Below, in pieces: positions 1 to 10,897 of a DNA stretch of 64,000 bases. The notes under the pieces are model-generated. The model was not told the origin of the DNA, searched no databases, and saw nothing but the letters and a program-made list of their open reading frames with translations. The position numbers were made by a program, and so were the translations under genes. This stretch comes from Stratiolaelaps scimitus (Eukaryota > Arthropoda > Arachnida > Mesostigmata > Laelapidae): NCBI GenBank assembly GCA_019614645.1, contig JABWDB010000005.1, positions 17,101,001 to 17,165,000 of the forward strand, written 5' to 3'. The number at the start of each line of letters is the position of its first letter. The stretch's first letter is position 1.

Positions 1-60
1 AGACACGTTGTTATTCGAACTTTTCCTTTTAATTTTTCGGTTTGTTGTGGTATATCCTGC

Positions 61-110
61 CATTGGGGAACAGCTGAGGGTCAGCTTTGAAGAACGCTGA
101 GCAGGCTGGT
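61..110 (+). repeat. possible SINE tail fragment
   Basis: CATTGGGGAACAGCTGAGGG then TCAGCTTTGAAGAACG resembles the 3' end of the tRNA-like repeat at 50650-50915 (GGGGAACAGC, GGGTCAGCT). Short and degenerate. Confidence 0.3.
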
Positions 111-3091
111 TGTTCTGCCCGATGATCTTAACTTGGGTTGATAAACTGACGTGAGCCCCTAACACTTCCAGGTGCAGTAGGCAGTACTATATGTAATGGA
201 GGATATCGGTTCGTAAATGCATTTTTAAGGGACGTAATTTAAAAAAAAAGAATCCACGCGAGTGGTTTGTGAACCTAGGTGAACAGGTGCAGACATACAG
301 GTGACCGAATCACAGAGTCGAGTATGCGACGCATGTGATACATTGGGATATCCAGGTGGATTAGAAGTAATTTCATTTGCAAATCATTATTGTCCTGTTA
401 GAGATTTAATTCAAATGGCACACTATTGACTCCGTTCGAACCCCGACTGTGTCATATTCTATTTCATGTGTAACAGCTACAGGTGCACAGTAAATAATGA
501 ACTGCATAATATGAACATTTGGGGCCCGCATGAAATCGAGGAAGATGCCATTTGTATCCATAAGGATTCATTGCGCCATAAGGTGATGCTGGTCATCTGA
601 TGTGATTAGAAGCGGGCGCTCAATTAGGAGCTAAGTGAACTAGCTCATAATCGAGCGCCCGCTTCTGAACAAATAGACAAGAATATACAATAGTTGAAAG
701 GAATCGGCGACCCTACATGTTGTGAATGGCTTAAACGCAGCAAGGTCTACATGGGGCGGATCTCTCTATTGCGGATTTGAACATATTTCGAGTCGACGCC
801 TGGACTCGCAAATCTGCAACTATAATACATTCTTCTAAACAGAATAACGTCACGCCGAGAAAGGAGACAGAGAATTTCGTCGGAAAATAGTCTCACTTAA
901 AACAAAGTTTCACATTCTACCATTGACGCCTACGTGCACTTCCACCGGGCCGCACACCCTACAAACAACGACGCTGTTGCAGCTTCTCATGAAGAGATGC
1001 TAGACATCCAGAGTGCTCAACGCACCTTCGAAAACATCCACCTCCGACCCACAGAAACGTCCGCATTGGACCGCGTTAGCCCAACCATTCAGCATGGTGT
1101 TTACACCTGTGTGAACCATCGAAACGCATTTCGTATTAATTAGCCGCCTCAATCCCAATGTCAGTGTCACCAGCTCGCGATGCCTCGTCTTCTAATGGAT
1201 CCGTATGTACAATGTCTTGCGGATTGTGCCAGAGAAGTGTGGTCACGAAGTTTTCGCCGGTCGTCTTTATCATTTATCCCTCGTTTATTCGTCTTGATGA
1301 TCCAGCTGCCTGGCGTTGCTGATCCTAGTTGATTTTCAGCCACCAGAGTGCACGCAAACGAACAAGATTGTTACCGTTTGCCTCCAAGCGGCCAATAGTG
1401 TCGCCGTGCGATGGCTTAAAAAGGCCGCCATCGCTCTGCTGGTTCCGGCAACGTCGTCAAGTTGCCATTTCGATTCGATACGATATGGCTGCTCGGAAGC
1501 AGCCCCGCGAGGTCGCGCGGACACGTCCCCTGCCGCCATCAGGAACGCTGGAAAATTTCGAATGAGATAGATGATGATAATACAACGGTTGTTGCTGCTG
1601 CTGCTGCTGCTACTGTCGCCGGCGTTGTTCTTGATGAGAAGTATAAACCAATGAGACTGCACTCTTTACTCCTCTCACATTGACCGATAACAAGGCGTCA
1701 TATGCATAGGCAGGCTGAGCGTTCATCGTACCTGTGTGCATCTCGTTCGAGCAGAAAAAAACAAACAATGTGTGTACATTTCCGCGAACCCGGTTCGGCT
1801 TGCCTCCGGCGCTGCAATTTCCAGTTCGTCGATATGTTAGCGCAATATCAATAGTTCGACTGATTAGCCGTATTCAAATATGATAAAATGCTATCTTCAT
1901 CGTTCCTTGATGACTTTTGCCTGCGTCCAATCCATTGAGCGAGCGACGCAGTCCACGTTCGAGGATTAGGTGCGTTCACTTGTCCCTTCTGTATTCGCGC
2001 GGCATACGCTACAGAGCGTTTGATACCGATATGGTTCCGTTTGTGGCCTATGAATTTGTGCCTTTCGCGGAAAGTTCTGCCCCCTCGGAGGACAATCGGG
2101 CCACGATTTCCCGGTGATTTGTCAGCGTCAGACGCATAATGAGCGCACGAAACAATGGTTATTCCCTCGCCCTGCTCCCTATCGCGTGCAACCTGATAAG
2201 AGCGACGTATCGCAGTGGCGCACTGATGATGACAGTACAGCAGAACCCTGAATCGATACTACCATTGTGTGGTAGGAAATTAATAAATGAAAAGACTATC
2301 ATGAAGAGCGTTGTGATGGTGTACTCGCTGAAAATTGCTGCCGACTACCAGAGGAAATACGGTGCACTAGACAGAGCATGATTTCTTCTTCTGTATATTT
2401 GCGCTGGTCCATTTATTTGTTTCATTATCGTTTATTGTTGAAGCCGATATTCAGCTGGTGTATTTAAAGGGACTTGTGTGTGTGTGTGCAGCGAGGGCGT
2501 TCTGTTTCGTAGGTGAACGTGGAAAATTTTCAAACGTCACCAGATTAGTTCGCTGTTCACGTGGGTGACCAATTGGGTTGAACACTGCTAGAAAGCGCTA
2601 GAGTCACGTCGTGAGTTGTCGAACTACTGCGAATTGTTGAATGCTCCACTACTTCGTTTCACTTCCAAGCTCTACATTTTGAACACCACAATGATAGACA
2701 GTTAGTGAGAGCAAAACAAGCATTATTATAAATCGTATCACAATAATATAATTTTGTGATTTGAAGACAAACCCTAATAAGCTGTTGACTCAATAACCGA
2801 ATAATAATTGAAGCCTGTTCCATGCAGTAGACACGGACAACAAGCAACGGGCGAAACCTTTTCATAGTCAACTCTACAGAGCAGCAAGCAATCCACTGCA
2901 ACTTAGTGATTTTCTTCACTTTTCCAACTGAAATCAGCCGCACGATCAACCGCGGCCGTCGGTCTTGGTAAGGTAGCGTAAGCAAACTCGTGCCTATATT
3001 TTTTTATCTTGTCATTCGAAGGTTATAATGGCTACTCGAGATGTTATAGATACGTTTGGAGAATAACGCCATATAATAAACACAATTCTAA
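111..3091. other. spacer, no gene recognised
   Basis: Mixed composition. Contains the hairpin at 608-666, a (CTG)n run near 1590-1612 and short frames on both strands around 1316-1683 that overlap one another and match nothing known. A B-box-like word (GTTCGAACCCC) occurs near 434-444 without a tRNA fold. Confidence 0.6.
608..666. repeat. long near-perfect hairpin (59 bases)
   Basis: Arms AGAAGCGGGCGCTC (608-621) and GAGCGCCCGCTTCT (653-666) pair perfectly. The stem continues with ATTA/TAAT and GAGCTA/TAGCTC, broken only by two single mismatches, leaving a seven-base loop at 634-640. About 24 of 26 positions pair. No gene or transposon end is visible nearby. Confidence 0.9.
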
Positions 3092-3127
3092 ATTGACACT
3101 CGAAAGCGAACGCTTTCGAGTGTCAAT
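3092..3127. repeat. perfect 17-bp-arm palindrome
   Basis: ATTGACACTCGAAAGCG (3092-3108) is followed after AA by its exact reverse complement CGCTTTCGAGTGTCAAT (3111-3127). The two-base centre makes this a near-perfect palindrome, best seen as a cruciform or paired TIR ends. Confidence 0.9.
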
Positions 3128-3239
3128 GTTAAATAGCACAATGTTAAATAGCTCCCCATTATCTCTCAATCTCTCGGATCGAAGGTGCAATTTTGTGCTA
3201 TCGTTAGCTCGTGTAGGTGCGCTCGCATAGAATCGCCAG

Positions 3240-4510
3240 TGGTGAACTCACACGACCCTATCGTGCCTGCACCATACTGCTGAGTCATCATTGTCTGTGT
3301 GTTGTGCCACTGCCGAAAAACGCGAACCCCGCGCGCACGGCGTCAATTCTACAACAGCCTACTGTGAAAGCCGTTAAGCCTGACGCAAACCGCTCGAATC
3401 CTTTATTTATCTGCTGACAGTGGCCGCCATTAATCGTAGTTTGGCCATTAGACATCCAACGGTCCCGCCGAACAGCCGTACCGTCGAGCCTGCGCACGTT
3501 TGAACAGCTTTGAACATACCCCGTGCGAATAATAATAATAATACGAATTTCCTCGAGGGTATTGAACAGGTTGCTTTGTCATTCTTCGCCGTCGTCCTCT
3601 GGTACTGTTGGGAGAGACGACACGACAGCACGCTGAGGTGCAAACAAATACGGTTTTCACGAGCCCATGCCAGATATGTATGATAGTTCACTAGTCGCAC
3701 AGCATAGATCGGGGAGGTGGGGGTCTGAAGCGAGTTCGATTTCTCCATCTGACGCCAACCGCCGCCGCCGCCGTCATCCCGTCTACACTATGGCTACAAT
3801 GCTGTCAGCCCATTGGACACACGAGGCCCCCGAAGGCAATAGATCGATCGAAGGCGGATCAAAGCGCGCAACAAGCACCACCTTAATTCCATCGGCGGTC
3901 AAGATACAGCAGCAGCAGAGCGGCGGCGCCCGCTACCCCGATCGATCTGGCAACTCTGCGCGCGCTCGTTCACCGCCGACGACCACTGGTCCGGCCTAAA
4001 AACCTCTGGATAAATGACATAATCTGGCTGGATGAATTTCGCGACCCGGCTCGCAGTCCATATATTATTATATTATACAATGATATGAATTCGAAACGTG
4101 TCTGAATACATAACATTACGATGATGGTGATACTCATCGCGTTTCGTTCCGTCGATGAAGAAGAAAAAGAAGAAGAATACAAATGTGCGCCAAAAAAATA
4201 ACAGCAACAACGGCGGCCGCAGAGCGACCCCCACAACTAAACTATCCAGCTATAGCTAAATTGGCAACAGCAGCAGCAGCAGCAGCATGCAAATCCCTGC
4301 TCGGTTTGCTTACCAGCGGCGCAGGTCTAGACGCTGCTGGTTTTTCGTTTTCATCTATAGTAATTCCTTTTCTTTCCGTGATACGATGTACGCCGATGAT
4401 ACGGAGATGGCGGCACTCTGTCTCGGATGACCGGTAAAAAAAGAAGGGTTTCTGGTGCGGCGACGGCGACAGTGACGGTGGTGGCGTCGGGTGGCCCGTG
4501 AATCTCAACG
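3240..4510. other. GC-rich, trinucleotide-rich block
   Basis: Contains CCGCCGCCGCC (near 3762), CAG runs (3910-3918 and 4268-4289) and open frames on both strands of up to 113 codons with low-complexity translations. No domain, no convincing splice pairs. May be a CpG-rich promoter or 5' exon region. Confidence 0.45.
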
Positions 4511-7500
4511 AATGAATACGTAACGGATAATAAAGCGAATCTAACGGGCTTATTGTTATCGGCAGACGATCGTTTATTTGTGCTTCACGTACCGTGCGTC
4601 ACACTCGTTTGAGTGGCGCAAGCTCTGTGTCGAGCGACACAAAACGGACAACGCAGCGAGACGCAGAACTCGAGTAGTCGCGATGGTGGTCGTGTGCATT
4701 TATGCCGGGAATAAATAGCTGGATAGTAGGCTGGATTTCAGTAGGCATAACTGATTCGTAGGTGGAAAGTTGAGTGTCGTTAGCATATTACTGCGATATG
4801 GAAGTGTTTACGTATTCAATACTATTGCTATTCCAAGTAAATGCTTCTACAGAATACAACGACGCAAGCATAAATAGATGTCTATATTCAAACGTATCCA
4901 TTGAAAATATGTGTAAGAAGTGGGCCATTGCACGAAATGGCCAACGTTTAAGAACGGTAGCTGCTGATGGTGTTTGGTTGTGGTCTCGATCAGACGACTC
5001 CCCTTGACAAGCAGCAACAACAACAACTCCTTGACATGATCGGCAGAGCCAACGTGCACCTAAACCTGCTGCAGAGAAACGCATTCAGCGCACTTCTGCT
5101 CGTCTTGCTCTCGATCTGTGGATTACTTTTCAATTCATTTTTTCCTATTTTAGCGCGAATTCCCACAAAACGGAGTCAAATTAAGCATAGCAACAGACTT
5201 CATCTGTATGCTAAGCGTGGTCAACATAGACGACTCATTTGAAGCTCTCAGGCTTTAACAGCTCATTTGAAGTAATTTAACAGTTAGTAACCTATGGCTA
5301 TTAGCAACACGAATACAATACAGTTTCTTCATCATTTTGCTGTGAATACGCGCTTGCTTACCGGGATCTTACGTTATCGTAAGTACTGTACCAATTCCGA
5401 GGCCCGAGGGCTATATTTCCGCGTGGATCAACGTCTCAAAATTCACTGACCTATATATTATCAATAATAATATGTATAACTATGGTATATATATATATAT
5501 ATATATATTCCAGTCTTCATGTTGAAACAATGCGAATGCCTGTTGCTATCATGGCAACTGCTGGTAGAACTTTCATTGAGGAATAATGATGTTGGGCAAT
5601 ATCTGTACGATCGATTCAGCACTCGAGTGAATTAGACCAGAGATTTATTGTTGAAGTGTCTGTGCATTCAGCCTAACACAGTAGCAATGGCTAAAAATAA
5701 TTTGAATTTCATTTCTTACGAAGTGGAGCCATCTGGAGTACAGCGATTCGAAAAAGAAGCCATGACGTGAATCCAGCAGAGAGGGTTGGTTTGAACCACC
5801 GTGAGCCACAATAAATGAAATATCATAATGCCAATATTGTGGAGGTAGTGCTCTATCACGGGTCGTCGATGATATGACAGGATCAAGAACAGAGCACACA
5901 ATTCAGTGCTCAAGGTTGAAAGATAAAGTAAAGGTGGTAAAGGCCCAATATGTTATCGTAGGAATACCGAAAAGTTTAGTGGCGAGGCCTATCCCAGACG
6001 CGGGACAGGTGAGCGTTAGCAGCAAAAAATGGTCATCGTATTCGGGGATTGGGTGATGAAGAAACTGAAGCTGCATTTATGATATCGATAGACCCTGTCC
6101 GTGAAGGTTCTCCTTAATTATCTGGTTAGAGCATTTCGCGCTCCGAAAAGTGTATTCACTAACTGTAATACAAAGAATACGTATGCCATATAGGATCCTC
6201 TAACACTGCAATCATAGACGAGTTGGGCTGGATACAATGACACCGTCGACTCGGGATCCACCTGTGCAAAATTGCATAGTTGTGTAATGACTCAACATCG
6301 AATCTGACCTTCTGCAAGACATTTAAAAAAAACCAAAAATCTGCTTGCTGCTCCCCCGCTGCCCCCTGCACGCGTTATTGCTCGCTATGCAGTCTATGCG
6401 TATGCGCTTTATTCCGCGGTTCCGTTCGATCGTTCCATAAAAATGCACATGAAAACATTTCAGGGTAGACTAGTGGCAGACGAGCACCACAGACGGGAAT
6501 AGCGTCGTTGGCGGCGTCGGAGACTCGGTCACCCGACGCTGGTGTCGGTCAGGTGAATCTGTTTCGAGACGAACATCTAGAAACAGGCTACAGACAAGCA
6601 ACCCTCTCGCGCAATGACACTCATGCGCAGGAGAAATAGAATTCATAAGCGAATCGAGATGTGAACGCCACAGGACCCCCCATGGCGGGTGGCTCAATTG
6701 CAGCAGAACTTTGATCCTTCAAAAAAGAAAGATGAAGAAGAAGAAGACCGTGTACCGAAAACAGTGAAGTCGTTGGCCATTGGCGTTGTCCATGTCCACC
6801 TCAACGCGCTTAACACGGACGAGCAATGCCGTGTGCAATGTGGTGAGAGTATCACCCAAGAAAAACTGCCAATTTAGTCATCAAAATTTAGTCGTATGGA
6901 CACACAGTTACACTGCTGCGGCAGATTAGTGGGATAGCGATACATCTTGTGGATAAATCCTGTCGATCGACTCTTGACATATTGTTCGGGCAGAGAGTGT
7001 TTGAATAATCTGGAAGAGTCTGGAAACTGCTTTTTAATCGTCATATAATAATGATAATAATAATAATAATAATAGTAAATATATTTTACAGAAGTGCATT
7101 AATGGTTTGACTTAACCTCATATATATTTCGATTTGCACAAATTCGGTTACATGATTCATTGGAAAATCAAAATTAATTTAATAAACCAGCTAGTTAACG
7201 AACCGTTTCAGGTCTCATGCAACTCTGTGAGACTCTACCCGGGTTCTTCTAGAGTGCCAAGCGCCCGATGACATCCCTTGGCTGAACTGAGATACCAATT
7301 TTGTCGGATATCTATGACCGCCGAAGAGTCTGACTAAGGGTACGACATTATAATACTCTAATCACCTTAATAATACAGGTTTACCTTATTCACTAATGAG
7401 CGTATGAGCTGTTTCGATTTTGATAGTATACCCAAGAAGGCACTTTGTCGAAAGCTAGTTAGCTTTGCTAGTCTATGTGGTACGGACAATCCGTAAACAG

Positions 7501-8469
7501 TGTTCACGGCTCACGCTGTCAGTCGACCTAGAATACGTACCACAGCCGTGCAATGAACTCCTTCTTCTAGGACGCTAGAATTATAGTCCACCGTACTGTG
7601 TTGCAGCATCGTGTGGTTCATCGAACAGCAAAAAAAATCGTCGAGCTCAGATACACAGCGCCCAACATCGTAGCGTACTCCTCAGCTATAGTTTCGTCGG
7701 TATAGAATTTCTCATAACGTTCATCCCGAGGGTTCATAGTAACATAGGCGCTTATGTCATAGCTTGTCTTCGCAGCGGGTTGACGGCGGTGGACCTTGGC
7801 TTGCTCATGCTCATTAAATCACCACTAGGGACGTCGCCGAAGAGTCGTCCGGGGACTTCATCCACAGCGATCAGCGTCGATCTTCCATCCTGGCGCGATG
7901 TTCACCTCACAGAAGCGCGGATTTTTGTTCGCAAGCTTTCTCTTACCGTCTCTACCTCTCGGTACCGTCTGCGTCGGTGTCCATTCTTGCTAATTACTAG
8001 CCATGGCCAGCGGGTAGAAGAATCTTCTTGGTAGTAGCGGCGGGCGAGTTCATTCAATTCGCGTGAATCACTGCTGACGTAAGTAGCACTGCCAATGAGA
8101 AATGACTATCTGCAATTGACCTATGCAACTGGGTCACCACTGATTGAAATTAACAGAAATTTATCCGACAATGAGCCAACAAGGCATTATAATAATAATT
8201 GGGCCAGCCGAGTTTAATATTGCCACTGGGTCTGATGAGTTGTTGTCCATTTTCCGCTGCAAGCGACCGTGCGCTTGTATTTGTGAACTTGTAAGTTTTG
8301 TTTTGCCCTTCATGCTTCAAGCAATAACCGTAATAAGGTCTTAGATTTTCAATACACCGGCGGGCCTATCCCTGCATACTGAATAAAATAAATATAAGCT
8401 TAATTGATAAATACATTTAAGTTCTATAAAGTTTCATCTAAAGAATCTATAAAGAAGGTCTATTTCATC
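4511..8469. other. spacer, no gene recognised
   Basis: AT-rich with a (TA)n tract at 5486-5508 and AATAAT repeats near 7050-7070. The only coding-like piece is the minus-strand fragment at 7618-7820. Confidence 0.55.
7618..7820 (-). pseudogene. coding-like frame fragment, unidentified
   Basis: A 66-codon minus-strand frame without an early ATG reads ...AAKTSYDISAYVTMNPRD then ERYEKFYTDETIAEEYATML and stops at 7618. The mix of charged and aromatic residues is unlike the surrounding random frames. Flanking frames upstream (to about 8040) are open for short stretches in shifting phases. It may be an old exon or a decayed gene. I cannot name a family. Confidence 0.2.
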
Positions 8470-8650
8470 TAAAGGAGGACTAAGATATATTTTCAGAGCT
8501 GACTCACAGCCGTAAACATTCACCGTCCACGGTACAACTGCTTTCGGCATTGCTTCGTAAGACGGACAACCCCTTTTAAATGCAGATGTGCAACGGTGGG
8601 GATCGAACACTCGCACCCACTTTTTTTTGAGAGGGAGAAGTTTCCTTCAA
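8470..8650 (-). repeat. tRNA-like SINE copy
   Basis: Read on the minus strand it begins GTGTTCGATCCCCACCGTTGC, a B-box-like tRNA segment, then TGCACATCTGCA, TCTTACGAAGCAATGCCGAAAG, GTACCGTGGACG and GTGAGTCAGCTCTGAAAATA. The same words in the same order recur near 48960-49090, 49866-49965 and 43663-43735, so this is a dispersed repeat and probably a tRNA-derived SINE. Confidence 0.65.
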
Positions 8651-9199
8651 ACGCACGGGGACCACCAGAGACTCCTTCCAATCTCCATGAAAGTGAGCTG
8701 ATCCAGTGCAGGACAGTTGATGTGGATGACAAAACGTCTCTGCCTGCTAAAACCACCATCCTCTGCTGAGAGTCCATCTCTTCCGTAGAGTCTATCCCTT
8801 CAACCCGCGCACGTACAAGAATGATGACTGTTCAGACCTGATTGTACTTTGCTATCACAAAATACAGAACAAGTTGTCTATGCTGAATTGGAGTCAAGTA
8901 TATAGTTATATTGATAATACATAACACTAATAAAGAAAGCAAAAAATATACCTGTAGTTCCCACTTGTTGCCGATCCCATATAGACAAATAGGCATATAG
9001 ATCATATATGGCAGTCTCCGTGGTAATCATTATTGCCTTGTGCAAGCCATACATTTTTTGTTTGCCCACGGAACTTTGTGTGGTGATGGAAGTATGAACA
9101 CCCAGTTTCACTATATAGAACTTGATCTGTGTGATGGCACTTCTGTTTCTACTATAATTACAGTTAATTTGGGCTCCTAAAGCTCTATGACTCCTTGTC

Positions 9200-10897
9200 C
9201 TTTACAATACAATACAAGGTTTGGTTTATTAACGGAACTGCAGTCTTATCACAACGCTTAAGTTCTCGTAAAAATAATAGCGAAAAAGTGTCGTCTCATG
9301 GATTATTTCAAATGCTACCGATTTCTGGAAACGGCATTATTTACATCAATGTTTTGATTATCATAAAAGTAACAGTATACAAGGGGCAACGCCCACACAA
9401 ATTATATTCAGTCTATGCATTAATCGCAATTATAAATAAACAGACTTTCTCTGTTTCGTTTCATTATAGTATACTCCAAAGGACACCTCTAAATTATTTA
9501 CAAACAATCTTCCTGACCTCCCGCGCAAACACCTTTGATGATGTAAGGGTTCTAATTTCGCGAGGTAGTGAGCCCCAGACGGCAGGCAAGCGGTGCGCAA
9601 GAGCATGGCGGCTGAGTTCTCTTATGACAAATGGTGTTTCGAAGGTTGTTGGCCGACGGTTAGACCTTTTGACGACAGCGGTGATTGGAAGTGCAATATC
9701 ACGGGGAATTTTTCCTCTCATCATTTTAAAGGCAAGAAGTGCGATATGAACCACGTAAATCTTACCTATAGGCAGCAGGTCAAATTTCTCAAAAACATCC
9801 GCAACCGAGTCTCGCCGACGTCTACCAAAAATTGCTCTTAGAGCGTCATTCTGAACAATCTCGGTTCTGCGAATGATCGTCTTATAGCCACCACCCCAGA
9901 TAGAGATCCCATAGCACATGATAGGCAACAGGAGCATTCTGTAAACTAAAAGTAACCCCTCCACTGGAATACCACGATCTCTGAGGCGACGGATCGAGGA
10001 AATAACGGCATAACACTTGGGAAGGAGAGCCTCAAGATGGGCTTGCCACTTCAGTGTCTCATTAATGGTCAGGCCCAGACATCTGACCGTAGACGACATC
10101 GGAACCGGCTCCCCGCAAAGCCACACCGGATCTATCACTGGAGTCCTTTGTGGTGGGCGCAGCAGAATGAAACCCGTTTTGTTGGTATTCACAACAAGTC
10201 CGAACCGCTCAAAGGTCTTCACCACTCCCTCAACCTTCGCCGCCGCAGCCTGAATATCTGAGTTCAGTTCTGACGGACGTATCCGGAATAGGAGTGAGGT
10301 GTCATCAGCGTAAGCAACAGTCTTACAATAATTGCCAGACGAGATTTTGAGCAGAATGAAATTGATCAAAATAACAAACATAAACGGTCCCAGCACAGAC
10401 CCCTGGGGGGTTCCAATGTTAACCACCTGCCATGATGACCAAATGTCGCCAACCACAACCGCCTGTTTCCTATCTGAGAGATATGAGTGAAACCATCTGA
10501 CAACTTCGGGTGAGCAGCCAAGGCACTCTAGCATTTGCAGGAAAAAGGAGTGGCGCAGGCAATTGAAGGCGGCCGCCACATCCAGCATCACCCCAAGACA
10601 GAGTTGACCGTTCTCAACAGTGTCGGCGACTTCCTGCCAGAGATGCGCGAGCGCGAGCTCAGTGGAGCGCGCCCTTCGGAAGCCAAACTGGCATGGTGAG
10701 AAGAAACTCGCCGAGTTAAGATGCCTTTCAAGCCTGGACATTACCACCTTCTCGAACACTTTAGAAAGATAGTCAACAAGCGAGATAGGCCGGTAGTTCG
10801 AGGAGAGCCTAATTTGCAGTTCCGTATCCGTGGCCTGCGACCACGTCTGCATGAAACCAAAACTTCGTGATTCGACTCGAGGCCTTTCCCTTCTCAT
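9200..10897 (-). mobile_element. 5'-truncated LINE with reverse-transcriptase ORF
   Basis: A minus-strand LINE copy. The coding part ends with a stop at 9494 and is followed by about 290 bases of 3' UTR ending in AATAAACC and a tail of TTGTA repeats near 9200-9220. No endonuclease domain is present: an in-frame TAG lies nine bases before the ATG at 10897, and the motif-0/1 region of the RT is degenerate there. It is therefore a truncated or rearranged copy. RT sequence style (SNYRPISL, TPQGSVLGP, YADD, and a C-terminal WGSLPREIRTL) fits the CR1/Jockey group of LINEs. Confidence 0.85.
9494..10897 (-). CDS. LINE reverse transcriptase, C-terminal part of ORF2
   Basis: An open frame of 467 codons. 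RT motifs in order: SNYRPISLVDYLSKVFEKVV (about 34-53), FGFRRARST (about 74), MLDVAAAFNCLRH with the first catalytic Asp (about 104), GTPQGSVLGP (about 168) and YADD with the catalytic Asp pair (about 196). A thumb-like region and a C-terminal LPREIRTLTSSKVFA segment follow. In motif A the usual LDLSKAFD reads LDVAAAFN, keeping the metal-binding Asp. There is no apurinic endonuclease or nucleic-acid-binding ORF, so the copy cannot move by itself. The long uninterrupted frame suggests a fairly recent insertion. The true start is unknown because the 5' end is missing. Confidence 0.85.
   Translation of the reverse strand: MRRERPRVESRSFGFMQTWSQATDTELQIRLSSNYRPISLVDYLSKVFEKVVMSRLERHLNSASFFSPCQFGFRRARSTELALAHLWQEVADTVENGQLCLGVMLDVAAAFNCLRHSFFLQMLECLGCSPEVVRWFHSYLSDRKQAVVVGDIWSSWQVVNIGTPQGSVLGPFMFVILINFILLKISSGNYCKTVAYADDTSLLFRIRPSELNSDIQAAAAKVEGVVKTFERFGLVVNTNKTGFILLRPPQRTPVIDPVWLCGEPVPMSSTVRCLGLTINETLKWQAHLEALLPKCYAVISSIRRLRDRGIPVEGLLLVYRMLLLPIMCYGISIWGGGYKTIIRRTEIVQNDALRAIFGRRRRDSVADVFEKFDLLPIGKIYVVHIALLAFKMMRGKIPRDIALPITAVVKRSNRRPTTFETPFVIRELSRHALAHRLPAVWGSLPREIRTLTSSKVFAREVRKIVCK

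Noticed and set aside
9195..9749. 184-codon plus-strand frame
   Set aside because: Lies antisense over the LINE 3' end and RT C-terminus; a shadow of the real frame.
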